Below, piece after piece: positions 22,175 through 35,110 of a stretch of 64,000 bases of DNA (its first letter is position 1; each line of letters begins with the position of its first letter). The stretch is from Brasenia schreberi (Eukaryota; Streptophyta; Magnoliopsida; Nymphaeales; Cabombaceae). Under the pieces are notes generated by a model. The model was not told the DNA's origin, ran no database searches, and saw only the letters and a program-made list of their open reading frames with translations. The position numbers and the translations under genes were made by a program. The stretch is taken from the NCBI GenBank assembly GCA_036023115.1, contig JAYKKT010000079.1:17285001-17349000 (forward strand), given 5' to 3'.

Positions 22175-25100
22175 TGCAACCAACGTTATAAAATATCTAT
22201 CTGTCTAGCTGGCAAATGAAGATAAGCATCTGTGACGAGAAGCCACAATAAAATAAACTATTTCAGCACCTTTATTTAGAAATGCAAAAACGTTTGATGT
22301 GGTAAATCAAGACAAAACATGCAACTTGAAAAACTTATTTGTATACTTTTGTTGAGAAAAATGAATTTCTCTGGTTTGATTTTAGATGAAGCTTTTCATT
22401 GCAACGCCTATTATACAAGGCTTTCAAAAGAAGGTTTCCCCACTAATCTAACTATTTCGTTAGCATGTTTATCTCACGCATATGCTCATACACTTATTAC
22501 ATATGTTCAATTTCATGAGTCTATACATGCAAGCGGAGCCAAGCAGCACTTCTTCGAGGAATGTGCCACTCAAAGTGGAGATGGCCCTAACAAGAAGCAG
22601 CTCATCTCCTTTGTGCATGTGTGTATGTGCGTGTGTGTGTATATTATACATTTGTATATGCATAACATTGTTCACTCCTACACATTCATTTAAAAATGGG
22701 GTAAGAGTGTAAATTTAAAAAGTAAAAAAATATTTTAGAACTAACAAGAAAACATATTAAATTAGCTAATTTCTACTGGGTGTATTCATCTGCTTTTGTA
22801 GATATTTTTGGTGTTTACTTTTTGCTTTTGAATTCAACCATCTATCTCAATCAAATTTTAAAGAATTGTCAAGATTCTCCTGTACCCCATTTCTTGCTGT
22901 CAATAGTTATATTTTTCGTTGATAAAATCATTATTAGGTGATGTGCTTTCAAGAAAATGCGAGAAAAAGGTGATTAACTGTAATACAAAAATAGGTTTTA
23001 AAATTAAATAAATGTATATTAAAAAGATGGGTGATATCCGCGTTCTGCTGATTGCTGGCCAAGCATTTAGAATCAGCCAATCGGCGTAGAAATTTTCAGT
23101 ATCTCCCCAACTTTTACGTTCGCAAAGCACTCTTTAATGCAAACGAATCCTTTTAAATTGAGACAGCTGCAGATGTAGGGCCGGACCAACAACGGAAAAT
23201 ACAGGTAAACATTTTCCCATTGGATCCAGATACCCAAATATTCCAGAATATTCGATCCAATAGGATGCTGACGTTCGTGTTTGCTGTTGGGTTCACATCA
23301 TGTCTGTACATCAAGTTAGCAATTTTGTGTATCGGGTTGTGTTTGTGTCCTTTCCCATTCATGACAAACAGGTCTTACTCAACATGGCCTGAACTTTTCG
23401 TGTCTATTTCCGTGTTGTGTCTTGCATTCCCAGCCTGTATTCCAAGTGCAGGGGACCTGAATCAGGCCAATTCAAGGTAATTAAGACGATGGGTCTCATT
23501 TTTGCTTCTTCGGGTCCTCTTGTTGCACATTTGAGGGAGACTCAAGCTTGCGTCTCAAGATGTTGGTGGGCTGCTGCACGCGGGTCAGCCAACTTGGGCA
23601 AATCTCTCCCAATGCTGGTTTTCTCGATTCACAAGATTCGAACTCAAAACCTTGCTTAGGTGCAACATAAAGCGACCCATAATACGTAACGTGATATAAC
23701 CAATTTGAGTCCCGTGCTTCAATGGCGTATATATACTTGTACATTTCTTTTTTGGTTGACATAGAAAGGTAGATTTTGTACATATTCAACTACACAACCA
23801 TATACGAACAAAAACCAAACAAGCCAAATATATTTTTGCAGCTAATTTCTCACAAATACAAGACTGAAGTTTCAGCTTGCTTGATCAGGCTCAAAAGACA
23901 AGCTTAGGTGAGCTTGATAAGTTGAGATTATCCGAAAACAAGAAGGTTAATCGTGTTTGCAGGCCTAATAGTGGATGGTTTCTTTTTGTTTTCAAGGGAT
24001 CGAATCGATCATTCATGTCATTAGCAGGGAGAATGGGAAACAAAACTTTCAAAAGCATACATCCATATAGTTCTCAATGTATAATGTCTTTTCGTGTATA
24101 ATCTTGTATAAACATCTCTATCATTCAATCTTTTAAATCAACAATTGAGATTTGAATTAAAAAAAGTAAAAAAGTATCCTTCTACTTCTATATGTTGTAT
24201 TAATGTATTATATATATTAAATATTTTTTATTATATCACCTAAATTATTTCTCAAAGATCGAATGGTGAAGATGTTTATGCAAGATTATGAATCGAAAGA
24301 AATGATACATTTAGAATTACCCCTATATATACCATCACTACGAGCTTTTCAGGGGAAGGAAATTTTATTTAAAATTATGTGAGAAAACTATTAACCATGA
24401 GCTATTCGTCTCACCCTAGAAAATTTTCTTGCCACGCCATTGAATCAAAACCTTCATTTTGTGTCGACGGTTGCATGGCTAGCATCCGCTGAATATTCTT
24501 TCAATTATTGTGTTAAATTCAAAGTCGTAAACCCGAGATCGCGCGCCCACCAGACCTGAAAGCAAAGCCGGCCAATTTGTCCCCGTCAGACTCAAATAAA
24601 AAATATTGGTTCACCCGTTTAAGTAAGGTCGCTGTCACAAAACCAATCTCCTCTAACCATGACTCATACTTAGTCCAGTCAATTCTAGATTGAATGCCCA
24701 ACTCAACTACGGCAGGTGAAGGAGTTGAACCAAACCGACCGCCGGTTGTTCGTCGCTTGGCTCTTTCTCCTATTTGAAGCACCAGCCTCTGTTCGAACAT
24801 GTTCGTCGAGAAGGACTTCTCGGTATCCTTATGGATCTCCGTGCCATTTCAAGGTATCCCATTTCAGCAACAACACCTTAAATTATTTTTATTCACCACT
24901 GTGAAAAGATCAAAATCAAATGATCCTTCGTTTATCTTAAATGCCCTAATGCAATTTTCATGAAGGCATGATTTAGGTAAAAGTTATAAAATACGACAAC
25001 AGGTGTTAACGAGACGAATCGAGCTGAACACATTCATGTTCAGCTTACATGGTTTAACGAACAGAATATGCTACCGTTTGGGGATGAGCTGAACCGAACT

Positions 25101-25305
25101 GAACTAGGGTCGGTTTGGTTCATTTACCAGACATAAACTCCATTAGCATGTGAAGGTAAGGTTTTCAACCAGATCATTGTCCAATACTACCCGAATTTTA
25201 CCTGAGAGAGATCACATGCAAACCTTTGATTTACATAGAATCAAGTTCTCGCAATCCGAACACCAATTGAGAAAGAGAAACTGGACACCAAGCATCAATG
25301 TTTAG
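22175..25305. other. Intergenic with decayed dispersed repeats
   Basis: The 124-codon frame at 22319-22693 has no recognised domain and ends in a GT-rich tract. Positions 23220-23480 contain GTGTT/CGTGTC-rich text typical of decayed hAT-like repeats. GATTCGAACTC at 23634 is an inverted B-box-like sequence. Positions 25010-25130 carry GAGCTGAACC/GGTTTGGTTC repeat arms. I call no gene. Confidence 0.35.
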
Positions 25306-25310
<5 letters not shown>

Positions 25311-25397
<87 letters not shown>

Positions 25398-25398
25398 T
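25311..25398. repeat. (TC)n(AC)n compound microsatellite
   Basis: A TC run to 25374 is followed by AC repeats. Confidence 0.95.
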
Positions 25399-25851
25399 TT
25401 GAGCAGCACAACAGCTGCAGCCGCACGTCATCCTACTTATTTTGTCAAAACATGCAAAAGTCTATAGCAGAACCGTGTTCAAGAGCCTCTGTACTCTTTT
25501 TTCTTTATTTTAGGCAAATTAAGTTCGACGGACCCCAGTTGCGCAATGCTAGTAGAGGATCCTTCACTCTATCATATGGTGAGACCATTGTAAGTAGTAA
25601 TCAAGCAAACTCAGATTTGCAATGGATCTAAACCTAATCCAACAAAATAGCCATACACTATTTTCTTTAAATGTTCAAAAGGTTTCATTCCGTTAGTTGT
25701 CTCGAGTAGCAGGCCCCTAAAAGTAATTAATTTCATGCGTCATTTATAGGATGGTGGTCATCCTAGATTAGACCTTAGTGCTTTCATTTAACTGGTTAAC
25801 ATTGATTGTCGAAGTCTAAATGCATTCAACAAGATGCCTACCGTCATGGAC

Positions 25852-25855
<4 letters not shown>

Positions 25856-25914
<59 letters not shown>
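25856..25914. repeat. (AT)n(GT)n compound microsatellite
   Basis: An AT run passes into GT repeats. Another compound tract, (TG)n(AG)n, lies at 26363-26402. Confidence 0.95.
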
Positions 25915-25915
<1 letters not shown>

Positions 25916-26361
25916 CACGTATGAGAGAAAGAAAGTACAGTTCATGCATACACTTATCCATGCTAAAATTTTCTTAAAGATATCAATTGTTAAATCTTTA
26001 ATATCAATCATTATGCTCTTTAAAGCAAAAAATCAAAATAGTACCAAATGCACTTGCAAAAGGTATGTATGTTTAAATTTTTTTGTTTCAAATTTAAACC
26101 ATATGCATTTACCATATTTTCTCCCTCTATGCATATATATATATATATATGCATGAATGTACGTATGTATGTCTGGATATAGGTTTTTGTCGTGATTAAC
26201 CATGGATGATGGGTTATATACATAACTCAATGTTCACAATTCTGTTAATGAATGACCCAGTGTCAAGAAGTTGGACCAGGTGACCCGGTAGATCATGATC
26301 AGGTGACCCGTTATTAACCATGCATGATGGCTTATATAATTATCCTTTCATTTGAAGAGAA

Positions 26362-26403
<42 letters not shown>

Positions 26404-26404
26404 G

Positions 26405-27480
26405 AATCTACCGAGTAGTCGATCCCTCGAGTTGTGTCGGCGAAAGTGATTAGTTGACAAGCATGGAGCCACGGCTATCAATAGGAGGAGATGGGTCCTG
26501 TCCTACACCGGCCAGCTGGTGGACGGGCCCACCCACCTTCGATCAACAGGACGAGAAAAAATTGATTAGTCACCGAATTTCCTAAAGATTAAAAATAGAC
26601 GAAAAAGAGTAGGCATGGGTCCCATGTCCTTCCACGTGGCATTCACTAGGATCACGATATGATGTAGCTTCCATCACTAGATGTTAAAGGACGCGACCAT
26701 ATCCATCTCGCTTGTTTTCGTGTCCCCACGACCTTCCAATCTTTTTTTTATTTTCGCTATTTAAGATATAATTTAATAATATTTTAATAAAAATATGTCA
26801 AAAGATGGAGTCATGAAGAGGGGAAGCATATCCGCCTCTATCTCCTTATCCCCAACGAGGATCACCCACCTCACTTTCTCGCTCTATCATACACTAGCTA
26901 CTGTTTCCATTCTCTACCTAAAATGACATGCATGCTCTCCGATATTTTATATTGCAGTTTGTGCCAAACAATACTCTCTCTCTTTCTCTCTGTGTATGTA
27001 CGATGACATACGTACATGCACACGCACATCCATGTCTGTGACGTGCAACATTATATTTGTAATATTTGTGGAAACGAACAAAACACTGTGTCAAGTTCGT
27101 TGCTTGATAATACTGGGAAATATTGATTTGGGATTCTACAGGAAGAAAAGTAATCTCTCTCTCTCAGGCACGCACACAGACACAAACAAGCACACGCAGG
27201 TCGGGTGGCCCGAAAGTGAAACAACACATCTAACGTGGAAAACGCTTGCTTTTCACATTTCAGATAGAGGTCTAACATTTCTTCGGGTGAGAGAAAGTTT
27301 TGGAAGAACTAAAATATAGTCATGTAGCTCTGAGTTTGGCCGAAGCTTATGAGAGTTTCTATCTTTATAGAGAGAACCTGATATAGTAGTGTTAGCATAT
27401 TAAATAAATTTGATATTAAAATTCAAGTTTAAAAGCAAAAAATATATGTATACTTTTGAAGGTTGTATTTTGTTTACGTA
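26405..27480. other. Intergenic, nothing recognised
   Basis: It includes a CACGTGGC G-box-like motif near 26632 but no identifiable gene next to it. The 107-codon frame at 26996-27319 is unrecognised. Confidence 0.35.
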
Positions 27481-27481
27481 C

Positions 27482-27592
27482 ATACTTTTGTTTTTCTAAT
27501 TTAAATTTCATCTATTCATCAAGACAAGAGAGAGAGTTTAAAATTGTTTGGATGCCTTACCACCTCACTATACTAGCATATGGGAGATTCTC
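27482..27592 (+). mobile_element. Short MITE-like repeat, plus orientation
   Basis: It shares ACTTTTGTTTTT...AAATTT...TACTAGCATATGGGAGATTCTC with 39161-39271 and, inverted, with 57663-57770. It is followed by an ATATAT tract, as the other copies are flanked by TA runs. Confidence 0.55.
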
Positions 27593-27734
27593 TTTTATAT
27601 ATACATGGATGGATCTAGAAACTTTTTTTCGAGTGGGGTGAATAGCCCCTTTAGACTTTAAATTGATTTTCAAAAATTTCAGATGGGATGAATGCCCTGC
27701 CCCACCCCTTCTCAACTTCGATGTACCACTATAT

Positions 27735-27841
27735 ATATAATAGAGAAGATCCGTTGGGTATGTGCTAAATTGCTAATACAATTAGGTACTAGCATATCCA
27801 AAAAATCAAAGTTAAAAGTTAAAAACATATGTTTACTTTTG
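27735..27841 (-). mobile_element. Short MITE-like repeat, minus orientation (diverged)
   Basis: The order of motifs (GAGAAGATC..., ACTAGCATAT, AAAGTTAAAAGTTAAAAACA, ACTTTT) resembles the family at 57663-57770. It abuts the 3' end of the LINE fragment that follows. Confidence 0.35.
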
Positions 27842-28316
27842 TAACAACAACAACACAACAACAATTAAGCCTTTTCCCATACTAGACGGGATCAACTATA
27901 TGGATTCTTTGTTTCCACTGAGCCCTATCATGTGCCATGTTAGCAGTTAACTCAGAATAAGCTAGATCATTTTTTATTGTTTCTTTCCAACACTTTTGTG
28001 GTCATCCTCTACCTCTTTTAATACTTTCAAAATCTAGTTTTCATAGCTTCTTACAGGTTCTTTTGTTGATATTCTTTCTATATGTCCAAACCATCTTAAA
28101 CGATATTCTCTCATTTTATCCTTATTGGTGCTACTCCTAATTTGATTCTACTAACCTCATTATGTATACGGTCTTTTCTTGTATGACTACTCATCTATCT
28201 CAACATTTCATTTCTCACATACATTTTTTGTACATGTTGATGATTAACTGCCCAACACTTATAACTATAAAATATAGTAGGTCTAATTGTTGCTTTATAA
28301 TATTTACCTTTTAGGC
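27842..28316 (-). mobile_element. RTE-type LINE 3' fragment
   Basis: A 5'-truncated minus-strand copy. Its 3' end is the CAACAACAACAC tail (GTT repeats on the coding strand) at 27842-27864. It is collinear with 54370-54850 through AAGCCTTTTCCCATACTAGA, TCCAACACTTTTGTGGTCAT and CCAAACCATCTTAAA. That region encodes the C-terminal end of LINE ORF2 in the better copy. Frameshifts make this one inactive. Confidence 0.88.
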
Positions 28317-28319
28317 AGA

Positions 28320-29911
28320 ATTACACCAGGCCCATTGAACATGTTTTGATGGTCTATCTTCATTACTCTTGGATAAAAAAGGATACCCAAATAGGCACCC
28401 ACTTCGTCCCGTCCCACACTTTTTCTCCGGTGTCATGAATCATTTGACCATACTGCCATGCTTTTGTTACCACAATAGGCATGTGCCCGTTTTTGTGCCT
28501 GTGTTTAGTATTTCTTCTCCTTCACAATTCTCCAACAACTTCCGATCTTCAAGCACCGAAGAAAGAGTACCCAAAAGCAGCCACCCACACATATTTTTTC
28601 GTATCTCATTACCAACACGAAAAGCCATTTCCCACGCTTAAATTATCAGTTACATATATTCTTAGTTGAGCTCCTTCTCATGTCATAGTAGCATAATGAT
28701 TTGTTGTTTCCTTTCAATACTATTTAGAGTTTTTCATACCCTCTTTCGAGGTATTCACCCACATGCTTGTGCATCTTACTCCACCCTCCTCGTCGGCCTT
28801 CCCTGTCTTGGTGGGTTTTTTTTTTTTTTTGAAAAACCCATCTTATGTAGATGCGGGAGAGAGTGGGTATCGGTGAGTCTAGTAGGAATTACCATCCCTA
28901 CCCACAACTTGTTTTTTTACTCCCGTCGGTCCTAATCATAGTGGCCAATTGTATTTTATGGAAGCAAAAAAGGAAATAAAAAATAGTTGATCTTAAAAAA
29001 TTTAAAAACAATGTCTCTTTTTTTTTTCTTTCTTTTTCTTTTTGTTTTTATTTGGGAGCCAAACTCTCGACCAATAATAACGGTGCTATTTGAGTTACAA
29101 AGTGAAGCTCAAGCCTACACACATGCACCCTTTGGGAGTCGAACTCTGCACTAACAGCGAGGGCGTCCAGACCTGAGTGCAAAGTGAATGCTCCATCATC
29201 CATTAATGTCCTTTCTCCTTGTCTAGAAGGAAAATGCACCACCAAGTTTTGCTGGCTTGCAGGCATTTAGAACAACTTTTATTCTTTTAGTTCTGATTTG
29301 GCATATTCACAATTTAAGCCGCTCAAAAAAAAATTGGTCTTTTTTAGCATTCTACGAATATTAATTTTGTTCACTTTACTTCACCTTTATTCTTGGAGTC
29401 CTAATTTGGCATATTAATTATTTCAGCTATTTTAGAAAAGAAAACTTCAAGAAATTTATTGTCTTTTGTGCTACATCGTGATATTCGGCTTAAACATGAG
29501 AAGACTGGATTCATGCCCTAGATTCACGCTTGCATCGTAGATACTGGGGAATCATCGTTGCAAGCCCAAAAGAAGAAGTCCACGTTCATTCACGGGTCGT
29601 GCTCGGGTTGAACTGTTTTGACTTGCACACCAAACGACATTATACAAATCAACAGTGAATAACAGGAAGAGTGCCCAACAGGTTGTGTTCGTTGCCACCT
29701 CACATGACCTGAAAATAATCGCATTGGGTGTTGTTTGACTTGTTTCCGATACACATGACACGAAACGAGCAATACCATCCAGCAAAATGATACAAGAGCA
29801 TCTTTAAGGATATGTTGAGGCATTTCCGGAAACGATTTCTTACTGTGACCAAACAAAACCGCCCTAGGTACTATCAACGGACCCGATCAACCATCATTCG
29901 AGAAAGTTCAA

Positions 29912-29915
<4 letters not shown>
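28320..29915. other. Intergenic, nothing firmly recognised
   Basis: Short frames at 28369-28641, 28666-28935 and 29877-29552 (minus) have no recognisable domains. Two GGGAGYCRAACTCT motifs at about 29055 and 29133 resemble inverted tRNA-type B boxes. Confidence 0.35.

Positions 29916-29916
<1 letters not shown>

Positions 29917-29966
<50 letters not shown>
29917..29966. repeat. (GA)n microsatellite
   Basis: A 50-bp GA run, about 460 bp upstream of the PB1 gene start codon. Confidence 0.95.
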
Positions 29967-29969
<3 letters not shown>

Positions 29970-30304
29970 CGTGTATCAAACAAGGCGAAACGGGTCCCAT
30001 TTCCAGTATGCGTGTTAGAGGTGGAAGAGGATTGGGTTACTCTCAATACGTGTGCAGGAACCCACACGCCACCCTTCCTACTAGTAACCAGGGAGCCATC
30101 GTCCGGCCCCACATCTTTTTCCATTTTCATTAATTTATTAAATTCATTTTATTATGTTTACCAATATTCTTGTACTTTTTTAATTCTTTTATTTTTATAT
30201 ATCAAAAGATAAATGCAATAGAAATGAAAGTAGGGAGATAATTCAGAGGCCGTGGCCTGTCCAGACGGTTAGGCCCCAAAGGCCGCGTCAGGGTCCGAAA
30301 GTCT

Positions 30305-30311
30305 CTATAAA
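30305..30311 (+). promoter_or_regulatory. TATA box of the PB1 gene
   Basis: CTATAAATG lies about 120 bases before the ATG. The leader between them is pyrimidine-rich (CTTCTTCCTTCTTCTCCTTC), common for plant 5' UTRs. Confidence 0.65.
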
Positions 30312-30426
30312 TGCAGGGTCCGGAAGCCAAGATGAGGCTTGAGAGAGCGAGCCAACAAAGCTGCCTGCGCCTTCTATTCTCTCTTCTTCCTTCTTCTCCT
30401 TCGGTATTTCTCATATTTAACTCGAA

Positions 30427-31181
30427 ATGACCGGAATCCCAGTAAAACCAGACGACCATTCCGGAAAAGCAAACAGCACAGTGAAGTTCTTATGCAGCTA
30501 CGGCGGAAAGATCCTCCCCCGTTACTCCGACGGCAAGCTCCGTTACGTCGGCGGTGAAACCAGGGTGCTTTCTGTTGACCGTTCCGTCTCTTTTGCTGGT
30601 TCGTCTTTCCTCTCTCTTTGTATTGTTTTCGATTGATGATGATGGTTTGGATTCTCAAAGTGTGCGGGTTTTTGCGTTGCGATTTTTCTGTTACAGAGCT
30701 CGCGTTGAAGCTAGCGGAGTTATGCGGGGAGCCGGGTTCTGTGTGTGTGAGGTGCCAGCTGCCGACGGAGGATCTCGACGCCCTCGTCTCTGTCGTCTCC
30801 GACGAGGACGTCGAGAATCTGATTGAGGAATACGATCGGTTCAATCTCGGAAAGCCGTCTCCCTTAAAGATCAGAGCTTTCCTCTCTCCCCGTAGCAACG
30901 GCGTCAAGAAACTCCCTTCCCCTCCTCCATCTCTCTCCTCGGCGAAGCTGCCGATAGCCAGAAAACCCGTCAAATCCACTAGAAATTTTGTGGGTACCGG
31001 CCGTTGCGTTCACCAGATCCTCTCCGCAAGGATTCAAGGGCACCATAATCATCCTTTGATCATGCCCGTCGATTCTGCGCTCAAGATGATTGATCCACCA
31101 CCTCTACGGTACTATTACGCCCAGGGAAACCCTAGTAGGAATCTACCTGTGATGCTTCATAACGCCAATCTCTGGCAATAA
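30427..31181 (+). CDS. PB1-domain protein, two exons, 218 aa
   Basis: Exon 1 is 30427-30598 and exon 2 is 30697-31181. The 98-bp intron has GT/AG ends and splits a Glu codon (GCT G|AG). The joined protein of 218 residues carries a plant PB1 domain at about residues 18-106: KFLCSYGGKILPRYSDGKLR with the basic Lys, then YVGGETRVLSVDRSVSFAEL, and the acidic OPCA-like end DEDVENLIEEYD. PB1 domains mediate protein-protein heterodimerisation. The C-terminal half is Ser/Pro/Lys-rich with no domain I recognise and ends HNANLWQ. It resembles the large plant family of small PB1 proteins without a kinase domain, so its precise partner and role are unknown. A TATA box lies 120 bp upstream. The frame is intact and the locus looks functional. 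The intergenic sequence on either side shows no operon or cluster. Confidence 0.9.
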
Positions 31182-32330
31182 AACCGCTAAAGACTTCCTA
31201 CCTGCACATAAAAAGCCATCATATAAATACCGTAGATATAAGAAAGGAAATAAGGATCCTTCGGTAGAGATATTTTCCTGAGGAAAAACGAAGAAAATAC
31301 AAGGAGAAAGGGGAAAGGATTGAACACATAGACTGTTGATTAGTTCTGTCTTTTTCTTTTTACTGTTTTTATCCCTTTCTGTATATCGCCATCTCCATGG
31401 AAACAAGAAGGAAAAGGATTCGCAGCAGTTGGTTTTTGGTGTTTGCTGCAATCTCTATTTGTCTTTAATTGAAATTATTTCCTATGTTATGGAATCCGAA
31501 GCTGCTCATCTCGGTGTGAACCATGTTTGATTGTTGTGGAATTGGAATCCTTCTCTTTTTTGAGCAGCACAAATCCGTCTCACGTTTTGCATCCCTCATC
31601 TATCAATCAATCAAAGCCTGTTTCCATGGCACCGGCATCATCTCCCCTTTTTCCTCCTTTGATTTCTCTGGTTTGCGAGTATGAGCAACCACACAAGTTC
31701 ATTCGATTCCTCCGCTTATTCCTTTCATTGTTCCTCACCACCCTTCTGTCATGTATGTCAGCCCTTGTTCCTTTTGCTTCGTAGGTGCTACACTTCCTGT
31801 ATTGTTTCTCCTGTACAGTTCTTTTGTTGATGTCTCTTATTTGTTACAAATCCTAAGTGCTATTCTTATGCTTGCCACCGTATTTTTACTGTCTTTTTCT
31901 ATTTTGGGGGGTATTTCTTGTGAGACTTTTTATTATAAAGAAAGACTGGCTGACATGCGTTGTTTCTTTCTTTTTGGCAGGGCACTGCGGTGACGAGAAT
32001 GGAGATCTTAAGCTGTTCAGTTCCGCGGAATAAATCTACGGTGATAAAATCAGATTTGTTTCCTTCGCAACTCAGGCTCATGGGAGGACGGGCCGGACGA
32101 TTTTTTTTAATTATTTCGTGCGGCCAAGTTTTCATCGTGTTATTTATACAAGTTTTGTATATACATCTTTATACACGAATACAGACAGGTGAGGCTTAGA
32201 AAAGGAAAAGATGGAACCTCTTTGAGTTTAGATGATCGTTTTCTATATAAGAAAATAAAGGTAAACAAGATGGAGTAATACTTCACCTGGCTAGGGGTTG
32301 GCTCCACAAGACAGTTCATAAAAGAATCAA
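31182..32330 (+). other. 3' flank of PB1 gene, likely UTR and intergenic
   Basis: The first few hundred bases are plausible 3' UTR. CTTTTTGGCAG before GGCACTGCGG at 31970-31980 looks like a splice acceptor, but no continuing conserved coding sequence follows, so any extra exon is speculative. Confidence 0.3.

Positions 32331-32334
<4 letters not shown>

Positions 32335-32417
<83 letters not shown>
32335..32417. repeat. (AT)n microsatellite, about 83 bp
   Basis: Uninterrupted AT run. Confidence 0.97.
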
Positions 32418-32419
<2 letters not shown>

Positions 32420-33380
32420 CATTAAAGGGTAGCTGAAAAATACATGAACTCCTCCACAAAAATTCTAAATATATAAAAAATATATTTAGAAAGATTAAAA
32501 ACCGATTTTTTTTTTACATAGTTTAGGTGGGACTGGGGTTGACTTGGACAAGCTGTGAGGTTTCACCCAATTCAAGAAAAAATATCTACGTTTAAAACAT
32601 TGTGACCGTTCCATTTGATCTGGAGACGGCCACTGGGACAATATAGAGCTTTCATTTTGTTTCTTTCCGAGAGAATGTTATTCCAGCCAAAGATGCTAAT
32701 TATAAACTAAGGATTTCAGCACGTTCAAGAATGCACCTTGAATTCTTGGAGAAAACGAGAGTGAAGATGATCGTTGGATCTTCACTGAAGTAGGACGTTT
32801 AGTGGCGAAAAGACAATCACGTAAGGCGAACTCCAGGCAGTTTGCAGGAGTTTTCGCAGAAACTCCGTTGCAGATTCCAGTTCAATCGGATCTCGAATGG
32901 AGATGCCGCTGCACCTTGTCCATGAATATTTCTGCCACTGATGATAAGATATCTGGGCAAAATCGTTTCTTCTTTTTTCTTTTCTTGTTAGAATGGGAGG
33001 CTGAAGCCTAACGCAACTCCCAGGTTGGATTTCGATATTTTAATCTACGCCTGAAAAACTACGCCACGGTTGAATGCAAGTCAAAGCCTAAAAATAATTT
33101 ATTTAAATTTAATCCAATTTTCCGAAATGCAAAATTTTCTAATGTTCATAATAAAGTTCTTCTCACATTAATGTGGTCAACTCATGTTGTTAAGGCATTC
33201 TTTGTTCTCAATAAAATGTTATTAATCTTACATAAACTTACAATCTGTGAAATTAAAGTTATTACTTTTCCTATAACCCTTTTCTCCTTTTTACATGAAA
33301 AATATAATACTTTTACCAAGAGGTTTCATTAAAACGATATATCATGACAAAACTTTTTTCAATATTATGAAAGTCACCAT
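32420..33380. other. Intergenic, nothing recognised
   Basis: No domain in any frame and no repeat structure noted. Confidence 0.35.
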
Positions 33381-33389
33381 CTTAAAGAC

Positions 33390-33625
33390 TAGACCTGTCT
33401 GGTTAGCCCAGAACTTGGTACCGCAACCGGACTGGCTAAGGATGGATTTTAGTTTGAGTTTGGAACTAGTAATTTTATTTTTTAAAAATTGAATTTTTTA
33501 AAACAAAATTTTCAAATACCAGAAAGTTTCGGTTTTGTAAAAGGTGAAGTCAGAACTGGACCGGATGATCCCTCATTTCGAGTCTGATTAGAATTGTTGG
33601 GCCAGTTAAAACCTAATCATGTCTA
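33390..33625. mobile_element. Small non-autonomous hAT-like element with perfect 8-bp TSD
   Basis: It begins TAGACCTG and ends CATGTCTA, imperfect inverted termini. It is flanked on both sides by TTAAAGAC (33382-33389 and 33626-33633), a perfect 8-bp target duplication as made by hAT transposases. The 236-bp body carries GGTT/AACC-rich arms and no coding sequence. It shares termini and arms with 41558-42091 and other copies in the window. Confidence 0.85.
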
Positions 33626-33839
33626 TTAAAGACAACTTTGTCAGTTTTAAGTTATAACATGTCCTATTAGTAATGAAGGACAATCTAAAAGAGGTTATTG
33701 GAAACTAAAAAAAAGTAAAATAAAGGGATAGAATGACATTATTTATATAAAATTCTTATCAATTCTTAACGGAATAACAATGCCTTTGTCATAATAGAAA
33801 GAGCTGCTTGCATGAAGTTCTTTGTTTTTATATACCTCA

Positions 33840-34395
33840 ATCATGTGCCATGCCAACAATTAACTCAATATAAGTTAAATCATTCTTCAGAGTTTTCCTT
33901 TCAATACTTCTATAGTCTCCCTCTTTTCCTTTTAACACTTTCACCATCTAATTTCTCACACAAAATTTCTTTTGGTAACCTTTTCACATGTGCAAACCAT
34001 CTTAAATGATTTTTCCTAATTTTATCATCTATTCCTACTACCCCCAATTTGTTTCTACAAACCTTATTAAGTATACGATCTTTTCTTATGTAACCACACA
34101 TCCATCTTATCAACTTCATTTTTGTCGTAAACATTTTTTTGTTCATGATGATTAATTACTCAACACTCAAAATCATATAATATAGTAGTTTTAATTGATG
34201 CTCTATAATATTTATCTTTCAAGTTTACCGATATCTTCTTATCACATAGGTTACTTGATGCACCTCTTTATTTTAACCAACCTACATTAATCTATGCGTA
34301 TTAATCAAACATATGCCACAAAATGATGACCATAAGGTACCGACTATAGTTAGGAACCAATGACAACTAGGACTATGTAAATGGGTTATGCAGTA
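33840..34395 (-). mobile_element. RTE-type LINE fragment, tandem copy 1
   Basis: The minus strand matches the 3' part of LINE ORF2: the complement of CATCTTAAATGATTTTTCCT, reading KIRKNHLRWFAHVKRLPKE, as in the 54.4-kb copy, followed by MCGYIRKDRI. It contains frameshifts. The left end at 33840 lacks the CAA tail. It is the first of three partly overlapping repeats. Confidence 0.8.
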
Positions 34396-34872
34396 TTGTC
34401 ATAAACATTTTTTTGTTCTTTTGACATTTTCACCATCTAATTTCTCACACAAAATTTCTTTTGGTCGCCTTTTCACATGTGCAAATCATCTTAAATGATT
34501 TTTCCTAATTTTATCATCTATTTGTACTGCCCCCAATTTGTTTGTACAAACCTTATTAAGTATACAATCTTTTCTTATGTAACCAAACATCCATCTTAGC
34601 AACTTCATTTTTGTCATAAACATTGTTTTGTTCATGATGATTAACTATTCAACACTCAAAACCATATAATATAGTAGTTTTAATTGATGCTCTATAATAT
34701 TTATCTTTCAAGTGTACTGATATCTTCTTATCATATAGATTACTTGATGCACATCTTTATTTTAACCAATCTACATTAATCTATGTGTATTAATCAAGCA
34801 TATGCCACAAAATACCGACTATAGTTAGGAATCAATGACAACTAGGACTATGTAAATGGGTTGTGCAGTATT
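34396..34872 (-). mobile_element. RTE-type LINE fragment, tandem copy 2
   Basis: It repeats most of copy 1 from GTCATAAACATTTTTT through ATTTATCTTTCAAGT to GGACTATGTAAATGGGTTG. The shared non-LINE tail (CGACTATAGTTAGGAA) shows the copies arose by local duplication, not separate insertions. Confidence 0.8.
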
Positions 34873-35110
34873 GTCATAAACATCCTTTTGTACATGATGA
34901 TTAACTACTCAACAATCAAAACCATATAATATAGTAGTTTTAATTGATGCTTTATAATATTTATCTTTCAAGTTTACCGATATTATCTTGTCACATAGAT
35001 TACTTGATGCACCTCTTTATTTTAACCACCCTACATTAATCTTTGCATATCAATCAAACATATGCCACAAAATGATGATCATAAGGTACTGACTATAGTT
35101 AGGAACCAAT
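34873..35110 (-). mobile_element. RTE-type LINE fragment, tandem copy 3 (short)
   Basis: A further partial repeat with the same landmarks and the same tail (GACTATAGTTAGGAACCAAT). It runs directly into the copia fragment that follows. Confidence 0.78.

Noticed and set aside
30374..30979. 201-codon minus-strand frame
   Set aside because: It is antisense to the PB1 gene, crosses its intron, and has low-complexity Arg/Ser content.
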